Source of the DNA: Porpolomopsis calyptriformis
Lineage: Eukaryota > Basidiomycota > Agaricomycetes > Agaricales > Hygrophoraceae
Assembly: GCA_951640195.1 (NCBI GenBank)
Contig: OX621167.1
Location: 1,860,001-1,924,000, forward strand
Length of the DNA stretch: 64,000 bases
Reading direction: 5' to 3'
The position numbers and the translations under genes are program-made. Positions within the stretch are counted from its first letter, which is position 1. Each line of letters starts with the position of its first letter. Positions 43,111 through 53,824 of this stretch are shown piece by piece. Under the pieces are notes generated by a model. It did no database searches and was not told the DNA's origin. It saw only the letters and a list, made by a program, of their open reading frames with translations.

Positions 43111-46100
43111 AGAGTCCGAACGCTCAGCCTACCGTTACGGACGTATCTACTCAAGAATGTACCACCACTCCATGCAATCTATTTCGAATTCTTGGTACTC
43201 TTGAAGAAGGCAATCTCGGACTCATTTTGGACGTTTGGATTGAAGCCACCAACACTGGTCGACGTGTCCCGGCCACTGCTCTGGTTGATAGCGGAGCCTC
43301 TGGAAATTTCGTGGACGAATCCTTCGCAACTCGCCACAATTTTACTCTAACACGATTGGAAACCCCAATCCCCGTACGGAATGCCGATGGATCTGAAAAC
43401 CGAGGTGGACCCATCGAGAACGATATTGATATTTGGTTAGAGGCTCCTGGAGGACACAATGAACGGATCCGATTGGAAGTGACCGATCTCGGATCTAAGA
43501 CGGATATTATCCTCGGCTTCCCGTGGCTCAAAAAGCACAACCCCAACATCGATTGGAAAGAGGCAACACTGGCTCTGGATAGCAAAGATTTCCCTCTTCC
43601 GGGATGGATAGCGACAGATGCGGAGTCACTGGGAATGGAATCGGTCACGCTGGCCATGAATCGACGCGTATCGAAGTCGGACGAATCCCGAGCCAGCACA
43701 GTGGAAGAAGATATGCGAAAGTTTGTACCGGAGGTATACTGGAAAGACTACTCTAGTGTCTTTGCCAAGGAATCCTTCGACCGCCTTCCACCGCATTCGG
43801 AGTTCGACCACGCCATAGAGCTGGATGAAACCTTCAGGCCAGTCAAAGGCGCGAAATACGCAATGTCCCCTCTTGAGATGGATCACTTACACAAATTCAT
43901 CGACGAAAACCTGTCTACTGGACGAATACGAATTTCTAAATCGAAGCAAGTCTCTCCGTTCTTCTTTGGAAAGAAAGCCGAAGAAGTAAATGCTAAAGGT
44001 AAGAACGCTGGCTTACGTCCCATCGAGGACTATCGCTACCTCAACGAACACACGGTTCCTGATCACTATCCCCTTCCTCTTCTTCATCAAATACTCCAAC
44101 GACCTAAACTTTTAACTGCTTCTCTATTTACGGTCATGGATATCCGATGGGGATTCAACAACGTCAGGATCAAGGAAGGCGACGAATGGAAAGCTGCTTT
44201 CATCACTGAAGCAGGTGCCTTCGAACCCACCGTCATGTTCTTTGGTTTGCGGAACTCACCAGCCACCTTTCAACGGATGATCGACACAAGATTCAAAGAA
44301 GTCCTGGACTCTGGAAACGTTTTCATCTATATCGATGACGTGCTTGTTTGTGGAGACGACTTACAGGAATTGCGACACTGGACCTTCAAGACTCTAGATA
44401 TCATGAAGAAACACGGACTTTCGTGTAAACCTGTCAAATGCCAGTTCGAGAAGGAAGAAGTCATTTACCTCGGAGTCGTCTTATCCAAAGGACGAATCAC
44501 CACTAACCCGAAGAAAGTCGACGCTATCATGTCCTGGCCTATTCCGGAAACGGTGAAACAGCTCCAATCCTTCTTGGGCAGTGCGAACTTTTGGCGGAGA
44601 TATATCAAAGATTTCTCCAGAATCGCTACCCCTCTCTACGAACTCTTGCACAATGAAACTGTGTGGGAATGGACTCCTCGGAGACAAGAAGCCTTCGACA
44701 ACATCAAGTCCCTTTTAACGAACGCGCCCGTCCTTCATATTCCTGATCGCGATCTCCCTTATTGTTTGGAGACTGATGCCTCTATCATTGGGATCGCGGG
44801 AATACTCTCTCAGCTTCATGACGGACACTGGAAACCTGTCGGTTATCATTCAAGATCTACCTCTCCTGCCGAAAAGAACTACCCTACTCACGATCTAGAA
44901 CTCCTGGCGATCATTGACTCCTTCAAACAATGGCGCCACCTCCTCGAAGGAGCGAGACATGATATTCTTATCAGAACGGACAGTTTGGCCTTACGATATT
45001 TTTCAAAGAATCTTCGCTTGTCGAATCGCCAAACTCGTTGGTCTGAGTATCTGTCCAGATTCGGGTTCAGGATTGAATACGTTCCAGGGAGGAAGAATAA
45101 AGCCGATGGCCTGTCCAGACGCCCGGATTACCTGCCTGGCGTCGAAGCCGACGTGGAGAACGAAGTTCTGATAGCGCACGACCGTTGGATAAATTCAGTT
45201 GTTAAGTTGTCGAATTCAAGTTTTCTTTCTAGATTACGCTTCAAAATCCCACTCCCACAGAAGATCCAAGATAAACTCGAGGATGCCTCACTCGCTTGGA
45301 CCCAAGCTGATGGGCTTGTACGCGATGTTGAAGGTCGGATAGTAGTGCCGGAGGAAGTATCTTTGCGCACAGATATTATACGACTGTCCCACGCCTACCC
45401 CCACGCTGGCCACCCTGGCATTGAGAAGACGAAGGAACTCGTTCTTCGTAATTTTATTTGGGATGGTGCCTTACAAGACATCACCAACTACGTTCGATCC
45501 TGCCCCGCTTGTCAGCAAAACAAGAACTTCCCCTCGAAGCCGTCAGGACTACTCCAACCCATACCCCCCTCTACGGAACCATGGAAGGAAATCACCGTCG
45601 ATCTTATCGTCGAACTCCCCAAGTCACAAGGTTACGATGCTGTAATGGTTGTTGTCGATCGTTTCACTAAACGTGCTCATTTCATCCCGACAACTTCTAA
45701 TCTTTCATCAGAAGGTGCTGCAAGACTCTTTCGGAATCACATCTGGAAACATCATGGATGGCCTCAAAAGGTCATATCCGATCGCGGAGTGCAGTTTGCA
45801 TCCAAATTCACAGAAGCCCTCAACAATTCTTTGGGAATCATCTCCGGTCTCTCCACTGCGTATCATCCTCAAACAGATGGTCAAACGGAACGCACCAACC
45901 AAGAACTCGAAGTTTACTTGCGTTTCTATACCAACTTCATGCAGGACGACTGGTCGGAATGGCTCGCTTCTGCGGAATTCGCCTACAACAATCGGCAACA
46001 CTCTGCCACTTCACAATCACCATTCTATATGGAATACGGACGCCATCCTCACCTTCCCACGATCATTCCGGATCAAACAAAACGCCGAACGATCCTTATC

Positions 46101-46602
46101 GAAGACAACGGAGTCAATGAAAAAATATGCCGATCGCAAACGGAAACCTTCACCCTCCTACGAAGAAGGAGATCTGGTCTGGTTGGACACCAAGAACATC
46201 AAGACGACACGACCCTCGAAGAAACTCGACAACCGACGGACCGGACCATTCAAGATCCTGAAAAAGATATCGGATCTTGCTTATCTGATCGACATTCCCG
46301 GAACATGGAGACTGCACCCAGTCTTTCACGTTTCACTCCTGAGACCGAACGTCAGAAATGAATCGCTCCACCCTGATGTCATCGACACATCACGACCTCC
46401 CCCTGATCTGATCGAAAACGAAGAAGAATACGAGGTCGAATCCATACTGCAACATTCCGGAGCTAAACGACGCCGAAAATATTTGGTCAAATGGAAAGGC
46501 TATCCGATCGAAGAAGCCACTTGGGAAGATCGATCGAGCATTTTACGACACGCCAAGGAAATTGTGAAGACGTACGAAGACTCAATTCAAACGGCGACTT
46601 GA
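43107..46602 (+). CDS. pol: Retrotransposon Pol (PR-RT-RH-IN-chromodomain), with an internal frame change
   Basis: Open from the gag stop in the -1 frame. Protease LVDSGASG (about 43281); reverse transcriptase with FIYIDDVLV (about 44323); RNase H with LETDAS (about 44767) and the tail DGLSRRPDYL; integrase zinc finger HAYPHAGHPGIEK ... CPACQQNK (45390-45525) and catalytic Asp in TVDLIVEL (about 45600), Asp in SDRGVQF (about 45780) and Glu in TERTNQELE (about 45890). Near 46.08-46.11 kb the frame changes: the original continues to a stop at 46361, while the family-like continuation (MKKYADRKRKPSPSYEEGD) and the chromodomain (EYEVESILQHSG ... YLVKWKGYP, 46429-46590) are in the next frame. One indel separates them, so this copy may lack a complete Pol. 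Confidence 0.9.
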
Positions 46603-46768
46603 TTCTATTCATTCGTTTGTCATCATTTCGTCTGCCAAGAATTGACCTCTATTTTTAGAACCACTCCTTATAAACTGCCGGACGTCTCCACTTCCCTTCA
46701 AGATTCAAATTACGCGCCCCTCAACAACGACTCAAGACCACTTAGCCAAAACGTCGCAGAACTCTACC

Positions 46769-47509
46769 ATGCCCGCTACACGGTCTACACGATCCCCCTC
46801 CCCTCAAGTCGCCATCAGACGTTCTGGACGGATCCCCTCATCCGCCATTCGCTCCCCCACTCCTGGCCCCTCCACTTCTGCTTCCTCTGCCCGACAGCTG
46901 CGTCGACAAGGTCGCGCACGCGCGGAAGATTTCTTCACCATCCAAACTCCTCCCCCCGAAGACCCCGCCGTCACCATCTCTCGCCTCACGGTTCACAGTA
47001 ACAGCGTCAGCAACTGGAACCGCGAACTTCGTCAAGAACGCGAGGTTCTGCAGGCCGAACTCAAAGCGTCGGAGAAAAGCGCATTATTCTGGAAGAACCG
47101 TTGGGACCAAAGTGAGTTGAAAGTTTGGGAGCTCCAGCGTCAAAAGAAACGAACATGGGTCGATTGCTACGACGTCACCACCCGCGCCATTATTGTTAAG
47201 CTCGTCGAGGAAAGTCGTCGAAGCGAACGTCTCTCTAGAGACGACTTTCTCCGAGCCCAGCGCGATCTCGCAACGACGGAGACGTTGATCGAGTACGGAA
47301 GGACGGTCGAATACCCCATCAATATCGACCTCGAGTACCCGGTCAACGACGACGACGACGTCGCGACAGTCCGAGCCCCCTCCCCCGTTGAAGCGACTTC
47401 GGAAGCCGAACGCGCCGCTTCCCCCTCGGTGGCCGTCGAGGCCCCCGTCACCGAGGAAATCCCGACTCAGGCCTCGGAAGACGAAACGACCGACACCGCC
47501 CAAGTTTGA
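46769..47509 (+). CDS. Additional ORF between pol and 3' LTR, unknown
   Basis: 246 aa in one open frame on the coding strand, beginning MPATRSTRSPSPQ and ending in an acidic, Glu/Thr-rich tail. The middle has a charged helical segment (NRELRQEREVLQAELKASEK, then WKNRWDQSELKVWELQRQKK) likely to form a coiled coil. No signal peptide or membrane helix, so it is not a classical envelope. It lies in the env position and is closed by the 3' LTR 35 bp later. Function unknown; a role as structural cofactor is speculation. Confidence 0.65.
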   Translation: MPATRSTRSPSPQVAIRRSGRIPSSAIRSPTPGPSTSASSARQLRRQGRARAEDFFTIQTPPPEDPAVTISRLTVHSNSVSNWNRELRQEREVLQAELKASEKSALFWKNRWDQSELKVWELQRQKKRTWVDCYDVTTRAIIVKLVEESRRSERLSRDDFLRAQRDLATTETLIEYGRTVEYPINIDLEYPVNDDDDVATVRAPSPVEATSEAERAASPSVAVEAPVTEEIPTQASEDETTDTAQV

Positions 47510-47544
47510 AATTCGGGACGAATTTCCTTAAAAGCCGAGGTGTA

Positions 47545-47955
47545 TGTCACGGTCGTAATTTTCCTTCTTTTTCTTTATCTTATCATATGCAAACCTATCT
47601 CTTATCTTGGGATTTCCCCCATCTGTTATCGGGATTCCCCATTACCTTCCCCAGGGATTCCCCAGGGATTCCCCTTTACTTTACCTATATGCGGACACAC
47701 TTCATTTCCGCTATGTTTCAACCCCTTTATGATTCGTCATCGATCACGATGACTCATCCTTATCTCTACCACATGTTATGCCGCACTGACTCACACAGAT
47801 AAGCAGTCAGTATATAAAGAGTACTTCTGTACGTATCAGACCTTAAGTCTGATTCCTCGTTAGCCTACTCATAACAAGGACTTGGAACCATCCTCTACAT
47901 CTCTTGGGACAGAACACCCGAAGTAAAACGCGTTCCGAATAACCGGTTTATAACA
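47545..47955 (+). repeat. 3' LTR
   Basis: 411 bp; I see no difference from the 5' LTR. It is preceded by a modest purine-rich stretch (AAAAGCCGAGG, 47530-47540) that could act as the polypurine tract. Confidence 0.94.
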
Positions 47956-48606
47956 CCATCGGTCTGTTTTGCAATTCAAGTTTCTCTTGATCAATGTCTT
48001 ACTCACAGGCAATGCTTGAGCATTAGCGAACGAGGGGCAACTCGCAACACAACGTGCTCTCAAGTCACCCCTTGATGCCGATGCCGACGCCTCTCTCTGT
48101 GCCCCTACGTCATCCTTGCAAGTACCCCCCTCTCCCAATCTCCGCTCGTCTCTCACCCCAGCGGGATGACTAGAGCACGGAGGGCAGAGGCAGAAGCAGC
48201 GTCACTCAAAATCTGAATGGCCTCATCAAAAAAATCCCTATGGGAAATGGATGCCGCCCTATCCGAACCGTCCGCTCTCACAAAAGAGTGAGCGGGAGTA
48301 CGTCACCTTACGGGATAGCGTTAAAGGCATGGTGGAAAGCTGGAAGACGGACACTGACAATTTGCGTGAGGAGATGCGGAAGCGTGAAAAAAAGTGGCAG
48401 AAGGAGGCAGAGTTGATTGGGCAAAAGTATAGAAAGCTCATCGAGGACGTCAAGGCTGTGCATGAGGACCGAGGGAGCGTGAAGACACTGCTCATTGAGG
48501 ACAGGAAAATATCGAAGGAGATCCAGAGTGGGTTCCAAAAGCAGATTGAGAGTGAATACAGAGGTGAAACAGTCATCTCATGAGGGCAACGAGGTGGAAA
48601 AAACAG

Positions 48607-48811
48607 CAAGGCAGCAATCATAATCACAATTTAACAGCTTGGACAAACAATTTACCATGGTTGATAACTTTACATGATTTGGGGATGAGCTCCACAGATT
48701 ATATTTCAAAAAATGGTTTGTGGAGGTCATCCTAAAATCATGTAAAGTCATTCACTGGGCCAGTGAATTGGTTGTCAAGGCTATCATACCATGGTTATGA
48801 TTGCTGCCTTG
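48607..48811. repeat. Fold-back inverted repeat inside the decayed gene copy
   Basis: Outer arms CAAGGCAGCAATCATAA (48607-48623) and its complement (48795-48811) enclose a second pair of ~30-base imperfect arms (ACTTTACATGATTTGGGGAT ... against ATCATGTAAAGT). The right outer arm corresponds to native intron sequence of the intact gene (GGTTGTGATTGCTGC), so the left arm was added. Confidence 0.7.
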
Positions 48812-48940
48812 CCTTGTTGATGTGTCCTCTTAGGAGCTTTGCAGTGGACTTGGCATGGCTGCAAAGACTGATGCAGTCTTTGGGTTACCCACCACCCTCA
48901 TCAACTGCCATCCTCTGTTGTGTAGGTTATTTTCAAAACT

Positions 48941-49503
48941 AATGATGATAAAAAAAGGCATACGACTCAATGTGCGAGTTGGACTAGACATGCGTTTAGA
49001 CTCAGTCCAAAATCCATTGGTATTCCTTCTGGGATGCCGCCATCTTGCTTGGCGGAAGACACAGAGGAGGGATCGCGCATTGGGAGAGGTAAACCTGAAT
49101 CTGGGGCAATACTGTATAATGTTTCAAGGTTAGAACGTCTCTGTCCTTTTGGAGGGGGTGTGGCAACCGGTTGTGACGGTGGAGGTATATTGAACTCGAG
49201 CTGGTCGGAAGAGCGAGGTGGAGAGGAAAGCATTCCAGGGGGTGGTGGACGAGGTCCACGTAAGATAATATTTTCTAGGGTATGTAGTTGAGCTTGCTGA
49301 TGTCTGATATTGTGCTTCAGGGTTGACATTTGAGAACGGATGGCAACTTGCTGACCCGATCAGCGGGACGATAAAGAGCAGTAAAAATGCTTACCTGAAT
49401 CATCCAAAGGAATGGAAGGGCTTTGAGCACGGACAGAAGGAGTGGAGGGGCGTGAAGATGGCCTGGAACGAGAAGCGGGTGGAGAGGTAAGTGAAGTCGA
49501 CAT
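48941..49503 (-). pseudogene. Decayed exons 1-2 of the coiled-coil gene (left copy)
   Basis: The start ATG at 49503 and exon 1 are preserved, and exon 2 reads MSTLKHNIRHQQAQLHTLEN as in the intact copy. The end of exon 2 is altered (LSLNACLVQL instead of LSPNSYKRMS), and downstream exons are missing on this strand because the adjoining segment is inverted. The promoter up to about 49,700 also matches that of the intact gene. Confidence 0.82.
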
Positions 49504-49899
49504 CCACAGGTGGGTTGGAAACAAGCGTCAAGGTGACGGTGGTGAATTGAGATGAATAGCGAAGAAGACTATTAATCCTGGAGTAAAATGTCTAGGTGAG
49601 CTTAGCATTTAGATCAGTGCACATTGACGGGTCCCAATCAGTGTGGCGACGTTGGCAGAATCCCGGATTTTGTTTGTTTGGGTCTGGTGCCCCGAGCGAA
49701 AAACTTGGCAATTTGGCAATTTACTAAACTGGAGCCAGCCGCTGACTAATAAGGATTGGCGACTGCATTCCACCGTTGAAGGCAAATCTGGCCTTTGATA
49801 AAGAAACAAAAAACGGTTTCCGCCTGCATAACAAAATTAATCAGAAACATTCAAAGTAGCAATCACTGAACATACATATCCAAAAAACCAACCAAACCA
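49504..49899. other. Junction of two duplicated blocks
   Basis: No gene. 49504 to about 49,700 matches the promoter of the intact coiled-coil gene (53.43-53.65 kb); from about 49768 it matches the 3' flank of NMO copy 1 (38.69 kb onward). The fusion point therefore lies at about 49,700-49,768. Confidence 0.6.
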
Positions 49900-51315
49900 T
49901 CACAACCTAGACTTGGCAGAAGTAACCGAGGAACCACCGCGAAGTAACATTTGACTGGCCTCCTCCACCATATTGTCAATGATAACCTTTGCAGGTAACA
50001 CGTCGCTTATCATCGCAGCCACTCTACCAATGAGCCACGCCCGACCCTTCCGAAACATTTCCGGATGCTTTTCTAGTTCATGATCGTGAGGTATGATGCC
50101 TTTCGAGGTAAGCTCTAGGATCTCAGCTTGCCGGTTTTTCCCCCTATTACACCATCATGGCAGCAGACGTAAAGAAACAACAAAAAAAAAAAAGAAAATA
50201 CATGTACATACCAGTCTTCAACGTACGGTGTTCTCCGCACCCGCAATGGCCGACCAGTATAAATAAGGGTCGTGATCGCATCTTCATATCCGGCAGACAA
50301 GATCGCATCCTTGTGGGCCTTCGGTGCGCTCGCTTCGACACATGCCACGAACCGGGTGCCGACCGAGACGGCTTGCGCACCCCACATCAGGTTCGCCGCA
50401 AGCCCTCGGCCGTCGTACACCGCCCCGGCGCCAATTACGTATACTGGCCTGCCCGTCAAAGGCGATTTCCACTCTGTGACGGCGTCAACACACGCTGGGA
50501 TGAGAATCGACGCCGGGATGTCCCCCGTGTGGCCGCCCCCCTCTCCCGCCTGTGCGCAGATCAAGTCTACGCCGACCTCGAGCGCCTTTTGGACGTGCTT
50601 GGGATGTCCGACCATCTGTACGAGTTGACGGGGGGTACCGTCATAATGAGAGATGCGAAAAAAAAGGACTGTTACATACATTCATCACAGGGATGCCCGC
50701 CTGGTGGAGTTTCTCCACGACCTCTTTGGGTGGTACGCCTATTGCGCAAACGAATAGAGACGTCCCTCCTTCTATTATAACATCGATCAATTCGGAAAGT
50801 TGTCCCTTGGTGTAGTCGTACTGCAACCATTCACTTGGGTGAGAACTCCTCTACACAAGTAATATATCGCTTGCATTTGTTTTCCGAGCACTCCCACCAA
50901 TTTGCGGGATCGCCAAGTTCACACCGAATGGGGCAGTCTTATTGTCGAGATGCTGTTTAATAGTCTGAATCTGATTAAATAAATAAAAAAGTGAGTAATC
51001 TGACAAGAATGATGCATAACGGCATACTCCAGCGTACCTGTTGACGAAGAACCTTGGGTGTGTAACCAAGTCCTCCAATGACGCCGAGCCCCCCTAGCTT
51101 AAACACCTCAGTCGAAATTCACCATAAACGACTTTCGTCACTGACCAGCATTGGTGACCGCAGCCGCGAGCTCTGGTCCGGCAGCGACGTTCATACCTAC
51201 ATGACTTCCTCAGCCAACCGCCGTCCCATCAAGGTCAGACGGCACACACACCTGCTAACAGGATGGGATGTTTAATCTTAAAAAGCTCAGTGATCGGCGT
51301 CGTGATGACAGACAT
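49900..51315 (-). CDS. Nitronate monooxygenase, copy 2
   Basis: Same seven-exon structure and 351-aa length as copy 1, with start at 51315 and stop at 49900-49902. Motifs AQAGEGGGHTGDIP and VIGAGAVYDGRGLAAN are intact. Differences in the visible exon 6 are few (EWKS, AVSVG, PKAH). The fourth intron again has a GC donor, here GCAAGC. All frames close, so both copies look functional. Its upstream neighbour on the same strand is the intact coiled-coil gene. Confidence 0.9.
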
Positions 51316-51733
51316 TTTCTGGGCGAATAATATCAAGGCGACTGATAAGTCGGCGGAGCCCAAAAAGCGTCCAAAAAGGGTAGTGCCAAAAAGCGGATTG
51401 CGTTCGGCACGTAGAAATATTATACCGAGCCTGAATAGGGATTTTTAGAACCTCAATTTTTTGTTGGAAGTGTCTGAATCTATGACTTTGGTGGTTAGCC
51501 TTCGCTCGGTGTGGTACCTTCCTCACGATTCAACGCGATTTTTTCCATTTATAAGCACATCTAAATCTACATATGATCGTAATTAGCCTGGGGGGGGGTA
51601 TCTGCTGTACATAATAGATGAATATGCGACGTTGCAAGGGATATATATGATGGAGTCAGTGCGGGTAACGAAATCATGCATGAGAGAACAAGCTAGTTTT
51701 GATATAACCTACACGACAGAGGTTGACGGTCGA

Positions 51734-53430
51734 TTAGGGTGGCGGGCGACCCGAAGACTGCATCAGTCTTCGCAGCCGCGCCAAGTCCGCCGCCAAACTC
51801 CTAAGAGGACGCACGTCAGCAGCAATCACAACCGGCGGATGTTTTACTTACTTGGCCGTTTCTCCCGCCTCGTCGCTCTCCCGAGATGATCGCTCCACCT
51901 CTGCCTTCATTCTCTCAATCTCCTCTTGGAACCCACTCTGGAGTTCCATCGATATTTTCCTGTCCTCGATGAGCAATGTCTTCACGCTCCCTCGGTCCTC
52001 ATGCACAGCCTTGACATCCTCGACGAGCTTTCTATACTTTTGCCCAATCAACTCTGCCTCCTTCCTCCACTTTTCTTCACGCTTCCGCATCTCCTCACGC
52101 AAATTGTCGGTGTCCGTCTTCCAGCTTTCCACCATGCCTTTAACGCTATCCCGTAAGGTGACGTACTCTCGCTCACTCTTTTGTGAGAGCGCAGACGATT
52201 CGGATAGGGCGGTTTCCATTTCCCGTAGGGATTTTTTTGATGAGGCCATTTCAGATTTTAATTGGGCCTTGAGTGCCGTTGCCTCCGTCTCGGCCTTCCG
52301 TGCTCTTTCGAGAACCTAACAAACGAGACTGAGAGGCCGGACTCGTAAAATAGGACAAGAAATCCCACACACCTCCTGCAACAGCCTTTCTTTTCGTGCA
52401 ACCACATTATTTAAGCCTTCATTTTCCAACCTCAGTCGCTCCCGGCCCTCTTTTAGATCTTCCGTCTGCCTTGTTAACTGAGCCACGCTCCGTTGTGATA
52501 GTCTTAGCTGAGCTTTTGTATTTTCCAACGCATTTCGTGCATTAATGACGCCAGCTTGGAGGTCGGCAAGGACCTTGGTCGTCCCACCAGGGGTGAGAGA
52601 CGAGCGGCGATTGGGGGAGGGGGGTGCTTGCAAGGATGATGTAGGGGCACAGAGATTAATGGTTGAGGTGTCGGCATCCACGGGTGACTTGAGAGCACGT
52701 TGTGTTGCGGGTTGCCCCTCGTCCGCTAACGCTCGAGCGTTACCTGTGAGCAAGATATGGTCGATCACGGGAAACATGAATTGCAAAAAAAGGATGACGA
52801 CGAACCCACAGAAGCGACGGGTATACCTAGAAAGATGAAGACTGGGTAAATTGACTGTATATTAATGATGATAAAAGAAGGCATACGACTCAGTGTGCGA
52901 GTTGGACTGGACATGCGTTTATAAGAATTTGGACTGAGTCCAAAATCCATTGGTATTCCTTCTGGGATGCCGCCATCTTGCTTGGTGGAGGACACATCGC
53001 GCCTTGGGAGAGGTAAACCCGATTCTGGGGCAATACTGTGTAATGCCTCAAAGCTGGAACGTCTCTGTCCTTTTGGAGGGGGTGTGGCAACCGGTTGTGA
53101 CGGTGGTGGAGGTATATTGAACTCGAGCTGGTCGGGAGAGCGAGGTGGAGAGGAAAGCATTCCAGGGGGTAATGGACGGGGTCCACGTAAGATAATATTT
53201 TCTAGGGTATGTAGTTGAGCTTGCTGATGTCTGATATTGTGCTTCAGGGTTGACATTTGAGAACGGATGGCAACTTGCTGACCCGATCAGCGGGACGATA
53301 AAGAGCAGCAAAAATGCTTACCTGAATCATCCAAAGGAATGGAAGGGCTTTGAGCACGGACAGAAGGAGTGGAGGGGCGTGAAGATGGCCTGGAACGAGA
53401 AGCGGGTGGAGAGGTAAGTGAAGTCGACAT
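51734..53430 (-). CDS. Conserved coiled-coil protein (possibly She3-like), intact copy
   Basis: Six exons on the minus strand: 53430-53322, 53273-52887, 52826-52806 (21 nt), 52743-52373, 52315-51852, 51800-51734; 472 aa. The N-terminus is Ser/Pro-rich (SLTSPPASRSRPSSRPSTPS). From about residue 170 the protein is a long coiled coil: TTKVLADLQAGVINARNALE, SQRSVAQLTRQTEDLKEGRE, RLENEGLNNVVARKERLLQE, SEREYVTLRDSVKGMVESW. It ends LARLRRLMQSSGRPPP. I recall similar Agaricomycete proteins being annotated as SWI5-dependent HO expression protein 3; that name is uncertain. A broken second copy surrounds the retrotransposon. Confidence 0.75.
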
Positions 53431-53824
53431 CCACAGGTGGGTTGGAAACAAGCGTCAAGGTGACGGTGGTGAATTGAGATGAATAGCGAAGAAGAATATT
53501 AATCCTGGAGTAAAATGTCTAGGTGAGCTTAGCATTTAGATCAGAGCACATTGACGGGTCCCAATCAGCTTGGCGACGTTGACAGAGAGACCCAGATTTT
53601 GTTTGTTTGGGTCTGGTGCCTGGAGCGAAAAACTCGGCAGATGGCTATATGCGGACATCTCAGGAATTTATTAAATGGATGGTCGCTGAGCGAGCAATGG
53701 CTGTGTGATTAGTGGAAGTAATGGCGAGTACTACACTGATCGTCGTTCGACGGAATCGACATGTTTATAGGGACGAACGGTGGCCATCAAATACTATCAG
53801 ACATTCCCAGTATCAGGCTCTCGT
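53431..53824. other. Spacer, promoter of the coiled-coil gene
   Basis: No gene. The part up to about 53,640 is duplicated at 49.5-49.7 kb. Confidence 0.5.

Larger units (their letters stand above)
41097..47955 (+). mobile_element. Complete Ty3/Gypsy chromodomain LTR retrotransposon (6,859 bp)
   Basis: Bounded by 411-bp LTRs (TGTCAC...ATAACA) that look identical by eye and by a 5-bp target duplication CCATC (41092-41096 and 47956-47960). Internal order: PBS, gag, protease, reverse transcriptase, RNase H, integrase, chromodomain, an additional ORF, then the 3' LTR. The PR-RT-RH-IN order and C-terminal chromodomain place it among chromoviruses, and the self-primer resembles the Tf1/sushi group. 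It sits in a decayed gene copy. Identical LTRs mean a very recent insertion, although pol carries a frame change near 46.09 kb. Confidence 0.95.
41054..48940 (+). pseudogene. Inverted, decayed exons 3-6 of the coiled-coil gene, split by a retrotransposon
   Basis: Outside the Ty3 element, 41056-41096 and 47956-48940 match exons 3-6 and introns of the intact gene at 51.7-53.4 kb, but in the opposite orientation relative to the neighbouring NMO. Examples: exon 3 ATACTCGTTGCTTCC (intact ATACCCGTCGCTTCT), then AATGCTTGAGCATTAGCGAA, then SEREYVTLRDSVKGMVESW and EDRGSVKTLLIEDRKIS. Frames are broken, and part of exon 4/5 (about 48180-48240) is deleted. The 5' exons lie next door at 48941-49503 in the original orientation. 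Confidence 0.85.

Noticed and set aside
46769..47509. Envelope gene of the retrotransposon
   Set aside because: No signal peptide, membrane helix or glycosylation pattern; the protein is a charged coiled coil.
47506..47802. Open frames inside the LTRs (also at 41007-41354)
   Set aside because: They are the same LTR sequence read in frame by chance and cross the LTR boundary.
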